From contig JADCLI010000018.1 in the NCBI GenBank assembly GCA_016803235.1, positions 1 through 64,000 on the forward strand: a DNA stretch of 64,000 nt, given 5' to 3'. Shown one piece after another: positions 17,178-25,329 of this stretch (positions within the stretch are counted from its first letter, which is position 1; every line of letters starts with the position of its first letter). The position numbers and the translations under genes were made by a program. The notes beneath the pieces are model-generated. The model was given only the letters and a program-made list of their open reading frames with translations. It did not search any database and had not been told where the DNA came from. Origin of the DNA: Pimelobacter simplex. GTDB taxonomy: Bacteria; Actinomycetota; Actinomycetes; Propionibacteriales; Nocardioidaceae.

Positions 17178-17949
17178 ACGAGATCGTCGCGAAGTGCGGC
17201 CCGTCCCCACCCGGCACGCCGCGCAGGCCGCGCCCCGGCGTGCGCATGGTGATCCGGACCCGGTCCGAGCGGAACAGGTCGTGGGAGAACTCGAACGGCG
17301 TGCCTGCCGTGTCGTAGGTCGTCCGCGTGATCGAGACGAGCGGGTCTCCGACGGCGACCCCGAGCAGGGCTGCCTCCTCGTCGGTGGCGTGCACCACCTC
17401 GACGACCTCCTCGGCGTCGGCGATGGTGACGCCGTAGTCGTGCTCGATGAGCTCGTAGATCGAGCCGCCCAGGGGCTGCTCGAGCAGGCCGGGGAAGCGG
17501 TCGGCGGGCAGCCGGGCGTGGTCGAGCGAGAAGGGTGTGCCGTCGGCGAGCCGCAGGCGGCGTACGTCGACGACGAGGTCGCCCTCGGCGAGCTGCAGCG
17601 CCCGGCGGGTAGGGGCGTCGGCGACACCCATCCGGGTGGCGATGACCCGGGTGCCGGCGGAGTAGCCCTGCCGGGCGAGGTAGGCGGGCACGCCGACGAC
17701 CTTGGTGAGGTCGTGCTCGACCTTGGCGTGGTTGATGAAGGTGCCGCCACCGCGACCGGCGACGCGGCGTACCAGCCCGGCCTCCTCGAGCGCGGCGAGG
17801 ACCTGGCGCAGGGTGGCCCGGCTGACGCCGTAGTGCTCGGAGAGCTCCCGCTCGCTGCCCAGCCGGGCGCCGGGGGGCAGGGTGCCGGCGCCGATGTCGG
17901 TCAGCATCCGGCGGCGGAGGGTCTCCGCGACGGCGTGCTCGGTGGCCAT
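17158..17949 (-). CDS. GntR/HutC-family regulator of the BMC locus
   Basis: The 263-aa product has an N-terminal winged HTH (about 8-75; LGSERELSEHYGVSRATLRQ) and a C-terminal UTRA effector domain (about 90-255) that binds a small metabolite. It begins at ATG 17949 after AGGAAGGAG; the longer open frame upstream is a shadow of the SDR gene. GntR regulators are standard in RMM-type microcompartment loci. A TGGTC-T-GACCA palindrome lies about 50 bp upstream and recurs at other promoters here, which suggests autoregulation and control of the shell operon and permease. Confidence 0.9.
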   Translation of the reverse strand: MATEHAVAETLRRRMLTDIGAGTLPPGARLGSERELSEHYGVSRATLRQVLAALEEAGLVRRVAGRGGGTFINHAKVEHDLTKVVGVPAYLARQGYSAGTRVIATRMGVADAPTRRALQLAEGDLVVDVRRLRLADGTPFSLDHARLPADRFPGLLEQPLGGSIYELIEHDYGVTIADAEEVVEVVHATDEEAALLGVAVGDPLVSITRTTYDTAGTPFEFSHDLFRSDRVRITMRTPGRGLRGVPGGDGPHFATISSVPATG

Positions 17950-17997
17950 GGTGCCGCTCCTTCCTCTGGTCGCCTTCGGTCGGCCCGATCCGCCGAA

Positions 17998-18008
17998 TGG
18001 TCTGACCA
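17998..18008. promoter_or_regulatory. GntR operator candidate before gntR
   Basis: TGGTCTGACCA is a perfect odd-length palindrome in the gap between the SDR stop and the GntR start. HutC-type GntR proteins commonly bind sites of this class. Related sites occur at 25178-25251 and 31965-31977. Confidence 0.55.
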
Positions 18009-18046
18009 GATGCTTGCAACCTACCCCAGTCCGGTCACGCCGGCGC

Positions 18047-18817
18047 TCAGATCTCCTCCAGCGCTTGCAGCGACTCGGGCAGCACCTGGCCGCCGTCCAC
18101 GACCAGCGTCTGCCCGGTGATGTACGACGCCTCCTCGGTCGCGAAGAAGAGCGCCGCGTTGCCGATGTCCGCGACCGCGCCGAGCCGCTTCTGCGGCACG
18201 CTCGCCGCCATCGCGGCCAGGTAGTCCTCGCCGAGGCCGTCGAGCCCCTCGGTGGCGATGTTGCCCGGGAGCACGGCGTTGATCGTGATGGCACGGGGAG
18301 CGAGCTCGAGGGCGGCCGTCCGTACGAAGCCGAGCTGTGCGGCCTTGCTGGCGCCGTAGTGCGACCAGCCGGGGTAGCCGGTGTGCGGGCCGGTGATCGA
18401 CGAGGTCACCACGACCCGGCCGCGCCCGCTGGCCGTCAGCGCCTCCAGGCAGGCCTGTACCGCGAACACCGTGCCGTTGAGGTTGGTCGCCATCACGCCG
18501 TTGAGGTCGTCGGCCGTCATCGCGTCGAGGCGAGCGGCCGGGAAGACGCCGGCGTTGGCACACAGCACGTCGACGCCGCCGTGGCGCTCGACCGCGGTCG
18601 CGGCCATCCGGTCGCAGTCCTCGCGCCGGCTCACGTCGGCGATGACGTACGACGTCTCGCCGCCGATCTCCGCGCAGGCGGCCGCGAGCGACTCCTCGTC
18701 ACGCCCGGTGACCAGGACGCGGGCGCCGGCCCGGGCGAAGACGGTGGCGATGCCGCGGCCGATGCCCTTGCTGCCACCGGTGACGACGACCGAGCGTCCG
18801 GCGAGTGAGGTGAACAT
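18047..18817 (-). CDS. SDR dehydrogenase of the BMC operon
   Basis: The 256-aa product has the classical SDR marks: TGGSKGIG at 13-20, NAG in CANAGV, and the YGASKAA catalytic pair. In the RMM/aminoacetone microcompartment of mycobacteria and Rhodococcus an SDR interconverts aminoacetone and 1-amino-2-propanol, so that role is inferred. It follows the kinase gene by 31 bp and starts at ATG 18817 after GGAG. It is the last enzyme gene of the operon, just before gntR. Confidence 0.85.
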   Translation of the reverse strand: MFTSLAGRSVVVTGGSKGIGRGIATVFARAGARVLVTGRDEESLAAACAEIGGETSYVIADVSRREDCDRMAATAVERHGGVDVLCANAGVFPAARLDAMTADDLNGVMATNLNGTVFAVQACLEALTASGRGRVVVTSSITGPHTGYPGWSHYGASKAAQLGFVRTAALELAPRAITINAVLPGNIATEGLDGLGEDYLAAMAASVPQKRLGAVADIGNAALFFATEEASYITGQTLVVDGGQVLPESLQALEEI

Positions 18818-18848
18818 GGGGTCTCCGATCCAAGGGTTGTCAGCGGGG

Positions 18849-19838
18849 TCAGCCGAGGGAGGCGCCGTCCGACGCGACGTAGCGTCGCGCCAGCTCGACG
18901 GTGCCGGCGGTGTAGCCGGGCCCGAGGTCCTGGCACTCGCGGGAGTGCGCGTGCGAGCCCAGCCAGGCGACGAGCAGCAGGCGGCGCAGCATCACGAAGG
19001 TCGCGAGCATGTCCTCGTGCTCGGCGGGCAGCACGGTGACCGAGCGGTACCCGCGCAGCCAGGCGGCCTGCCAGTCCGGCAGCCGCGGGTCGTGCTCGAT
19101 GAACGACACGGCGGTGCCGAAGTCGTACATGAACCAGGAGTAGCCGCAGTCGTCGAAGTCGATCACCGTGACGAGGTCGCCCTCGACGAGGAGGTTCGCG
19201 AGCCGGAGGTCGGCGTGGACGAGTCCGAACCGGTCGGCCCCTGTCCCGTACGACGACAGCCGCTCGCGCACCACCTCGACGGCAGCGCCGAGGGCGGCCT
19301 CCTCGACCGGCCCGACCCCGATGCCGTCCTGCCAGCGTCCCCAGCGGGGCCGGTCGCCCAGGGAGTGCTCCCAGTCCCAGCTGAACCGCTGGAAGCCGTG
19401 CGGCGGACGCCAGGACCGGGCATGCAGGTGCATGCGTGCGGTGATCGCACCGAGCGTCTCGAAGTCCGCGGTGCCGAGCGCCACGTCGTCGGGCTCGATC
19501 CCGGGGACGACGTGGAAGAGCACGGCGTGGCGCTCCTCGCCGTCGACGACGACCGTGGTGACCCGGTCGCCGCCGCTGGCCGGCACCACCTCGGAGGTCG
19601 CGACCCCGGACTCCTCGCGCAGCGCCGCCAGCCACGACAGCTCGCTGTCGATGTCGGCGCGGGAGTGGTAGCCCACCCGGTGCACGCGGAGGATGGCGCT
19701 GCGCTCGCCCTCCTCGACCAGGAAGGTCGCGTTCTCCGACAGGTTGATCATCCGCAGCGTGCAGTCCGGCCCGAAGCCGTAGTGCGGCAGCACCAGCTCG
19801 GCGACCCGGGTGTCGGCGGCCGCGGTGGTGGTGCCCAT
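18849..19838 (-). CDS. APH-fold kinase, probable 1-amino-2-propanol kinase
   Basis: The 329-aa product belongs to the aminoglycoside phosphotransferase/choline kinase fold. It has the catalytic loop [12 protein letters not shown] (H208, D210, N215) and the metal-binding VIDFDDCG (D227). The aminoacetone-utilisation microcompartment of Mycolicibacterium smegmatis encodes an (S)-1-amino-2-propanol kinase at the same place, so the likely reaction is ATP-dependent O-phosphorylation of aminopropanol. Its start codon shares one base with the stop of the upstream shell gene (TGATG), which ties its translation to the shell. Confidence 0.85.
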   Translation of the reverse strand: MGTTTAAADTRVAELVLPHYGFGPDCTLRMINLSENATFLVEEGERSAILRVHRVGYHSRADIDSELSWLAALREESGVATSEVVPASGGDRVTTVVVDGEERHAVLFHVVPGIEPDDVALGTADFETLGAITARMHLHARSWRPPHGFQRFSWDWEHSLGDRPRWGRWQDGIGVGPVEEAALGAAVEVVRERLSSYGTGADRFGLVHADLRLANLLVEGDLVTVIDFDDCGYSWFMYDFGTAVSFIEHDPRLPDWQAAWLRGYRSVTVLPAEHEDMLATFVMLRRLLLVAWLGSHAHSRECQDLGPGYTAGTVELARRYVASDGASLG

Positions 19839-20485
19839 CAGTGCTCCCGTCCTTCGATCGACTCCAGCACCTTGGTGATCCGGTCCCGGGCCACCTCGAC
19901 GTCCTCGGTGCTGCCGCTGAGGTACAGCCGGCCGGCCGCCCCGATGAACTGCACGTCGACCATGGTGAGGCCGGGCGCTGCCCGCTCGGCCTCGTTGGCC
20001 GCGACGGCCGCGAAGAGTGCGGGTGCCATCTCGTAGACGAGGAGGGACTGTCCCGGCATGATCATCGACCCCGAACGGTTGCGGTTGAGGATCACCGCGT
20101 GCTGGTCGGTGATGCTCTCGATGATGTCGTGGTAGAGCACCCGCGGGCGCAGCTGGTCACTGGCCGAGCTGCCGGTGCCGTCCAGGACGGCCTGCCCCGC
20201 GGCCACGACGTCCTCCAGCGACGAGGCGTGCAGCTCGAGCACCCCGAACTGCCGCTCGACGAAGAGGATGCCGGGCTCGACGGACGGCGCTGCCCGCAGC
20301 GCGAGGTCGATCACGCGCTCGATCGCGAGCGCCGGGGCGACCTCGATGATCAGCGCGTGGTCTCCGGCGTACGGCGGGTAGCCCCGGGCCCGGGTGGGCG
20401 TGCCCAGGTAGGCGGCGAACTGCGGCTGCAGGTCCTCGACCATCAGGTAGACCCGCAGCTCCGCGCGGGCGTCGGTGGCGGCCAT
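19838..20485 (-). CDS. BMC-T tandem-domain shell protein (copy 1)
   Basis: The 215-aa product contains two BMC folds in tandem: the first around YPPYAGDHALIIEVAPALAIERVIDLAL and VERQFGVLELH, the second around GSMIMPGQSLLVYEMAPAL and GAAGRLYLSGS. Such proteins form pseudo-hexameric trimers that tile the facets and often gate transport. It is a paralogue of the shell protein at 21636-22238, sharing LQPQ, VERQFG, NRN and GRLYLSG/GRVYLSG segments. ATG 20485 follows GAGGAGG. Confidence 0.9.
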   Translation of the reverse strand: MAATDARAELRVYLMVEDLQPQFAAYLGTPTRARGYPPYAGDHALIIEVAPALAIERVIDLALRAAPSVEPGILFVERQFGVLELHASSLEDVVAAGQAVLDGTGSSASDQLRPRVLYHDIIESITDQHAVILNRNRSGSMIMPGQSLLVYEMAPALFAAVAANEAERAAPGLTMVDVQFIGAAGRLYLSGSTEDVEVARDRITKVLESIEGREH

Positions 20486-20536
20486 CGGACCTCCTCTTCT
20501 CGTGAGCTGGCTGGTGATCGGTGGGTCGGCCGGGGA

Positions 20537-20818
20537 CTACGTCGCGCTGGTGTCGAAGTGGTTGCCGAGCTCGGCGTGCGGGCGCGGGATCACGTGCACG
20601 CTGACGAGCTCGCCGACCTGCGAGGCGGTCTCGGCGCCGGCCTCGGTGGCGGCCTTGACCGCGCCGACCTCACCGGCGATGACGACGGCGACGAGCCCGT
20701 CGCCCACCTCCTGGCGGTCGGTGATGGTGACGTTGGCGGCCTTGACCATGGCGTCCGCGGCGGCGAGCGCGGCGACGAAGCCCTTGGTCTCGATCATGCC
20801 GATGGCGGTGCTGGACAT
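20537..20818 (-). CDS. BMC-H hexameric shell protein
   Basis: The 93-aa product is a single canonical BMC domain (PduA/CcmK type): AIGMIETKGFVAALAAADAM, GLVAVVIAGEVGAVKAATEA and the C-terminal VSVHVIPRPH. Six copies form the hexamer that makes most of the facet. ATG 20818 follows AAGGAG; an upstream in-frame start would add unrelated residues. It stands 66 bp after the pentamer gene and 51 bp before the tandem shell gene, the loosest spacing in the operon, which may allow higher expression. Confidence 0.95.
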   Translation of the reverse strand: MSSTAIGMIETKGFVAALAAADAMVKAANVTITDRQEVGDGLVAVVIAGEVGAVKAATEAGAETASQVGELVSVHVIPRPHAELGNHFDTSAT

Positions 20819-20884
20819 GTGGTGCTCCTTGGTTGTGCGGTGGGTGGTGCGCGGGGGCCGGCGGCGCCCCGACAACTTGGGGGG

Positions 20885-21139
20885 TCAGGACGAGGACGGC
20901 GGGCCGTCGACCGACCCGATGACCAGGGCGTCGACGGGCGGCGGCGTGCCGGGGAACCAGGCCGCGGCGACCGAGCCCTGCGCGACCAGCACGGTCTCGC
21001 CGACGCCGCTGCCCAGGACGTCGAAGGCCACCAGGCGGCTGCCGCCGCCCTCGACCTCGACCTCGAGGAAGGCGCCATTGGGCAGGCCGTCGATCCTCTT
21101 GGTGGACCAGACATTGCCGGTCACGACTGCTCTCAGCAT
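20885..21139 (-). CDS. BMC-P pentameric vertex protein (EutN/CcmL)
   Basis: The 84-aa product matches the EutN/CcmL fold: MLRAVVTGNVWSTKR, then LVAFDVLGSGVGETVLVAQG and VDALVIGSVD. Pentamers cap the vertices of the shell. The start ATG shares a base with the stop of the upstream gene (TGATG) and its GAAGGAG lies inside that gene. Confidence 0.95.
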   Translation of the reverse strand: MLRAVVTGNVWSTKRIDGLPNGAFLEVEVEGGGSRLVAFDVLGSGVGETVLVAQGSVAAAWFPGTPPPVDALVIGSVDGPPSSS

Positions 21140-21639
21140 CAGCGCTCCTTCTCGATGGGAACCCCCAGCGCGCGAGCCTTCTCGCGCGCCAGGGGAGTCA
21201 GCACGGCACGGCGGCCGAGGACGAGTCGGCGGCCGGCCTCGGCGGCCGCCCTCACCTGCCGCTCGGTCACCGCGCCGGTGTCGATCCGCTGGGCCGGGCG
21301 GTCCGCCGACTCGGCGGCCGCGGCGCCGCCCGCGAGGCGGAAGCGGAGCCGCCCGGCGCGCAGGTCCTGGCGGTTCTTCGGGTTCTCGAACAGGGCGAGC
21401 AGGTGCCGGGCGAACCGGTCCAGGTCGGCGTCGTCGCCGATCCGCACGGCCTCGACCCGTTCCCGCAGCGTGGGCGGGGTGACGTGCTCGGCGCCCGCGA
21501 CGCCGGCGGGAGGGGCCGGCGTCGCGGGCGTCCCAGGCGCGGGTGTCGACGGCGCCGGTGCGGCCGGGCCGACCAGGTCGGCGACGACCTCGCGGACGAC
21601 GTCCGCGATCACCGCGCGCAGGTCGAGGGAGGTGCTCAC
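21139..21639 (-). CDS. BMC-associated adaptor-like protein
   Basis: The 166-aa product has three parts: an N-terminal amphipathic helix (SLDLRAVIADVVREVVADLV), a Pro/Ala linker (about 24-50) and a C-terminal region. The middle holds LERVEAVRIG-like and FARHLLALFENPKNRQDLR segments; the end reads VTERQVRAAAEAG and AVLTPLAREKARALGVPI, a TP-A-A-G module also seen in other BMC-associated proteins such as EutT. The helix-plus-linker plan resembles an encapsulation peptide. GTG 21639 overlaps the upstream shell stop by GTGA. It may link enzymes to the shell; no catalytic motif is seen. Function is inference. Confidence 0.75.
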   Translation of the reverse strand: MSTSLDLRAVIADVVREVVADLVGPAAPAPSTPAPGTPATPAPPAGVAGAEHVTPPTLRERVEAVRIGDDADLDRFARHLLALFENPKNRQDLRAGRLRFRLAGGAAAAESADRPAQRIDTGAVTERQVRAAAEAGRRLVLGRRAVLTPLAREKARALGVPIEKER

Positions 21640-22238
21640 GTCAGGCCCCGGAGCGCTTCCTCGGCGGCCTCCGCGGCCTGCCGGACGTCGGCCTCCTTGC
21701 CGGAGAGGTAGACCCGGCCGGTGGCCCCGATCATCCGGTAGTCGACGACCTTGATGTCGGCGGCCTTCTCCGCCTCGTTGGTCGCGACGATCGCGTACGA
21801 CGCCGGCTGCACCTCGAGCACGTACATCGACTCGCCCGGCAGCACCATCGAGCCGATCTTGTTGCGGTTGATCAGGAAGGCGTGCTGGTGGTCGATCGAG
21901 CTGATGATCTTGCTGGCCAGGATCTGGGGGCGCACGGCGCTGGAGGCGTCGGCGTCGAGCGCGTCGAGCACGCCCTCGGCGGCGGCCTTCACCGATCCGG
22001 TCTCGCCGTGGAACTCCAGGTACCCGAACTGCCGCTCGACGACGAGCACGCCGGCGGCGACGTCGGCGTGCTTCAGCGCGACGTCGGTGATCGGCTCGAT
22101 GTCGATGCCGGGGGCCACCTCGATGATCTGCGCGGCCATGTGGGCGCGGGGCAGGGTGCCCTTGATCCAGGTGCCGAGATAGCACAGCGTCTGCGGCTGC
22201 AGCCGGTCGATGAAGATGAAGGAACGCAGTTCAGCCAT
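21636..22238 (-). CDS. BMC-T tandem-domain shell protein (copy 2)
   Basis: The 200-aa product has two BMC domains: AAQIIEVAPGIDIEPITDVA with VERQFGYLEFHGETGSVKAA, then GSMVLPGESMYVLEVQPAS with IGATGRVYLSGKEADVRQA. It is a diverged paralogue of the 215-aa shell protein at 19838-20485; two different tandem shell proteins are usual in RMM-type compartments. ATG 22238 has AAGGG overlapping the aldehyde dehydrogenase stop three bases upstream. Confidence 0.9.
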   Translation of the reverse strand: MAELRSFIFIDRLQPQTLCYLGTWIKGTLPRAHMAAQIIEVAPGIDIEPITDVALKHADVAAGVLVVERQFGYLEFHGETGSVKAAAEGVLDALDADASSAVRPQILASKIISSIDHQHAFLINRNKIGSMVLPGESMYVLEVQPASYAIVATNEAEKAADIKVVDYRMIGATGRVYLSGKEADVRQAAEAAEEALRGLT

Positions 22239-22241
22239 GGG

Positions 22242-23825
22242 TCAGCCCTTGATGAGGTGGGAGAGTTCTTCGACGACGAGACGGCGCACCTGCTCGCGGA
22301 AGGCGGCGTCGTCGCCGGTGGCGCCGCCGGTGCGGGCGCCGATCCGGTCGACCAGCGCGTCGACGTGGGTGGGCGCGACGGTGCGGTCGTCGTTCGACGC
22401 CAGCGGGTACGCCGGCACCGGGCCGTGGTGGTCGCGCCACGGGCTCAGCCCGGCGTACGCCGGCATCGCCTCGGCCGGGTCGCTGTTGTAGGCGATCCGG
22501 GTCCAGTTCACGAGGTGCTTCGGCTGGAGGTTCTCGCCGAGGGCGCTGCGGCCGACGAAGCCGGTGCCGATGGTCATGGTCGGCGCCAGGTTGGTGTCGA
22601 GCCCGGAGCTCCCGGTGCTGTTGCCGACGTTGACCGACACCCGCAGCACGGGGACGTCGGCGGCGTACCTCATCACGGTGGCGGGGTCGGTCGAGTGGAT
22701 CGCCGCACTGTGCCCGGCCCCCGCGATGCGCACGATCGCGCGCGCCGTCGCGATGCCGGTGAGGGTGTCGGGCACCCGGATCATCCCGAGCACCGGGGAC
22801 AGCTTCTCGTGGGTGAGCGGCTCCTCGGGGACCGCGACGGAGAATGGCGCGACGAGGACCTTGGTGCGCGGCCCGACCCGGATCCCTGCCTGCTGCGCGA
22901 TCCACGAGGCGTCCTTGCCGACGACGTCGACGTTGAGCCGGCCGTACGGGAACATGAAGTCCCGCAGCCGCTGGGCGTCGTCCGCGCCGAGCACCGCGGC
23001 CCCGGCCCGCTCGAGCTCGCGGCCCAGCTGGTCGGCGATCGCCTCCTCGGCGATCAGCACCGACTCGTTGGTGCAGAGCACCGAGTTGTCGAACGCCTTG
23101 CTCTCGACCAAGCGGCGCGCCGCCGCGCGGACGTCGGCGGACGCGTCGACGAGGACGGGCACGTTGCCCGGGCCGACGCCGATGGCCGGGTTGCCGGACC
23201 CGTACGCCGCTCGCACCACGCCGGTGCCGCCGGTGGCGAGGATGACGTTGGTGCGCGCGTCGCCCATCAGCGCCTCGACGAGCGGGATCGTCGGTTCGGC
23301 GACACACTGGACGACGCCGTCCGGCGCGCCCGCCTCGACCGCGGCTGCGGCGAGCAGCTGCGCCGCGTCGTGGCAGCACTCCTTGGCCATCGGGTGCGGG
23401 CTGACGACGACCGCGTTGCGCGTCATCAGGGCGAGGATCACCTTGAAGAAGACGGTCGCGACCGGGTTGGTCGACGGCGTGAGAGCGAGCACGACACCCG
23501 CCGGACGGGGCACCTCGACGACCTTGTCGTCGTGCCGCACGCGGGGGCTGACGTAGTCGTGGCCCATGTAGGTGTCGAGGAGGCCGCGCGAGCACGCCTG
23601 GTTCTTGCGGAGCTTGTGCTCGGCGACGCCGAAGCCGGTCTCGCGCACGGCCCACTCGGCGTACCTCTGGGCGTTGTCGTGGGCGACGTCCGCGACGGCG
23701 CGCACGATCCGATCGACGTCTGCCTGCGAGTAGGTCGCGAAGGATCGCGCCGCCCAGCGGGCGCGTTCGAGCATGTGACCCGCCTGCGCGGGCGCGGTCA
23801 CGGGTCCGTTCGGCTGGTCGGCCAT
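22242..23825 (-). CDS. CoA-acylating aldehyde dehydrogenase with encapsulation tail
   Basis: The 527-aa product belongs to the PduP/EutE/AdhE-type acylating aldehyde dehydrogenases: TPSTNPVATVFFK, GGTGVVRAAYGSGNPAIGVG, and the catalytic cysteine C251 in AFDNSVLCTNES. In this locus the likely substrate is propionaldehyde, giving propionyl-CoA. The C-terminus past the catalytic core ends in a linker and an amphipathic helix (DAAFREQVRRLVVEELSHLI), a probable encapsulation peptide. ATG 23825 shares a base with the aminotransferase stop. An open frame fused through the aminotransferase (to 25148) is not real. Confidence 0.9.
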   Translation of the reverse strand: MADQPNGPVTAPAQAGHMLERARWAARSFATYSQADVDRIVRAVADVAHDNAQRYAEWAVRETGFGVAEHKLRKNQACSRGLLDTYMGHDYVSPRVRHDDKVVEVPRPAGVVLALTPSTNPVATVFFKVILALMTRNAVVVSPHPMAKECCHDAAQLLAAAAVEAGAPDGVVQCVAEPTIPLVEALMGDARTNVILATGGTGVVRAAYGSGNPAIGVGPGNVPVLVDASADVRAAARRLVESKAFDNSVLCTNESVLIAEEAIADQLGRELERAGAAVLGADDAQRLRDFMFPYGRLNVDVVGKDASWIAQQAGIRVGPRTKVLVAPFSVAVPEEPLTHEKLSPVLGMIRVPDTLTGIATARAIVRIAGAGHSAAIHSTDPATVMRYAADVPVLRVSVNVGNSTGSSGLDTNLAPTMTIGTGFVGRSALGENLQPKHLVNWTRIAYNSDPAEAMPAYAGLSPWRDHHGPVPAYPLASNDDRTVAPTHVDALVDRIGARTGGATGDDAAFREQVRRLVVEELSHLIKG

Positions 23826-25111
23826 CAGCTTGCCCTCCGGCGGGAGACAGCGGGGTCGGCGGCCGCGCGGCCGATCGCCAGCGCGGTGCGGTCGAGGAGC
23901 TCCTCGACGAGATCGGGCGTCATCAGGATCCCGGGCTTGTACTGCAGGACGCGCGGGTCGAGCGTCGAGAAGATCGCCCACACGCCCAGCGCGTAGAGCT
24001 CGCGCATGACGTACTTCGCGCCCTCCGGGTGGGCGAACTCGAGGCCGAGCACGACGCCGTTCTGGCGGATCCCGACGAACCAGTCGGGATACCGGGCCTG
24101 CACCTGGCGCAACCCGGAGCCGACCTGGTCGGCGATGTAGTGCACCATCGAGCGGACCTCGGGCCGGCGGCTGATCTCGAGCGTCTTGAGCGCCGCGACG
24201 CAGCCGAGCTCGGCGCCGCCGAAGGTGGAGATGTGGCCGAAGCCGTCCTCGCGGAGCCAGGCGCCGGCCCGCTCGCTGAGGAGCACGGCGGCGATCGGGT
24301 AGATGCCACCGGACAGGCCCTTGCCGCTGACCAGGATGTCCGGCTCGACGCCGTGCTTGGTGATGCCCCAGAGCTCGCCGGTGCGCATCAGCCCGGTCTG
24401 CACCTCGTCGGCGATGTACAGGGCGTCGTACTTCTCGCAGAGCCTCTTGACGGCCTCGAGGTAGCCGGGTTGCGGGAGCGGGAAGCCGTAGGTCGCCGGG
24501 ATCGTCTCCATGATCACGGCGGCGACGTCGCGGCCCTTGAGCGCCTGCTCCATGGCCTCGAGGTCGTTGAACGGCACCTGCGGGAACTCCTCGGGCCGGT
24601 CGGCGAGGAACAGCTTGGAGAAGCGGTCGTCGCCCGTGGCGACGGCGAGCCCGGTGTGGCCGTGGTAGGCCTTCACGATCGAGACGATCTTGCGCTTCTG
24701 CATGGCGTGCCGGGCGCTCTTGAGGGCGATGTCGATCGCCTCCCCGCCACCGGAGGCGTAGGCGACCTTGGTCAGGCTCGCCGGCGCCGACTCGACCAGC
24801 GCCTCGGCGAGCGCGGTACGGCCCAGGGACGGGAAGTGGTGGTTGCCGACGTCGAAGCGGTCCATCGCCCGCTTGACCGCGGCGACCACCTCGGGGTTGC
24901 GGTGGCCGAGGTTGTACGTCCCACCGTTGAGGTGGACGTCGATCAGCCGGCGGCCGTCCATGTCCCAGAGCAGGTAGCCCTCGCGGCGGTCGATCACCAG
25001 GTCGATCCCGCTGTCGGACCAGAACTTCGTCTTGTCGGGGTTCCAGTACTGCGCCGACTTCTCGAGCATCTCTGCCTTCGAGTCGAAGCTGAACGCGTCG
25101 TAGTCGTGCAT
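23825..25111 (-). CDS. Class III aminotransferase / phospholyase of BMC locus
   Basis: The 428-aa PLP enzyme has class III marks: YASGGGEAIDIALKSAR, IADEVQTGLMRTGELWG (cofactor Asp) and the Schiff-base lysine K264 in VSGKGLSGGIYP. Enzymes of this family include ethanolamine-phosphate phospholyase, and in the aminoacetone microcompartment pathway the step after the kinase needs a phospholyase that yields propionaldehyde, ammonia and phosphate. That role is inferred. Start ATG 25111 is six bases after AAGGG; ATG 25117 is the alternative. It is the first gene of the operon, divergent from the permease. Confidence 0.85.
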   Translation of the reverse strand: MHDYDAFSFDSKAEMLEKSAQYWNPDKTKFWSDSGIDLVIDRREGYLLWDMDGRRLIDVHLNGGTYNLGHRNPEVVAAVKRAMDRFDVGNHHFPSLGRTALAEALVESAPASLTKVAYASGGGEAIDIALKSARHAMQKRKIVSIVKAYHGHTGLAVATGDDRFSKLFLADRPEEFPQVPFNDLEAMEQALKGRDVAAVIMETIPATYGFPLPQPGYLEAVKRLCEKYDALYIADEVQTGLMRTGELWGITKHGVEPDILVSGKGLSGGIYPIAAVLLSERAGAWLREDGFGHISTFGGAELGCVAALKTLEISRRPEVRSMVHYIADQVGSGLRQVQARYPDWFVGIRQNGVVLGLEFAHPEGAKYVMRELYALGVWAIFSTLDPRVLQYKPGILMTPDLVEELLDRTALAIGRAAADPAVSRRRAS

Positions 25112-25174
25112 CGCCATCCCTTGGTGTCGGTGGCCACGTCGGTGGCACCGGAAGCCTTGTGCCCAGAGAGCCTG

Positions 25175-25251
25175 TTTGGTCAGACCGAAAAAGTCAATGG
25201 TTTGAAACGCAGAAAATTGTCTGACCCAAAACCTTGATTTGGTCTGTTCGG
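25175..25251. promoter_or_regulatory. Divergent BMC/permease promoter with GGTC-N-GACC sites
   Basis: The 218-bp gap between the aminotransferase and permease is AT-richer than the genes. It holds TTTGGTCAGACCGAAA (25175-25190), ATTGTCTGACCCAAA (25216-25230) and a half-site TTTGGTCTGTTCGG (25238-25251). These match the palindrome before gntR and are probable operators of that regulator. Confidence 0.55.
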
Positions 25252-25329
25252 TAGTGCCAGCATGCCGGGGATCTGGTGTGAGCCAGGACACAACTGGACG
25301 TGCTGCGTGGCACGGGAGAGAGGGTCCGC

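Noticed and set aside
22242..25148. A 968-aa fusion of aminotransferase and aldehyde dehydrogenase
   Set aside because: The upstream part is an out-of-frame shadow of the aminotransferase; ALDH begins at ATG 23825 with a one-base overlap of the aminotransferase stop.
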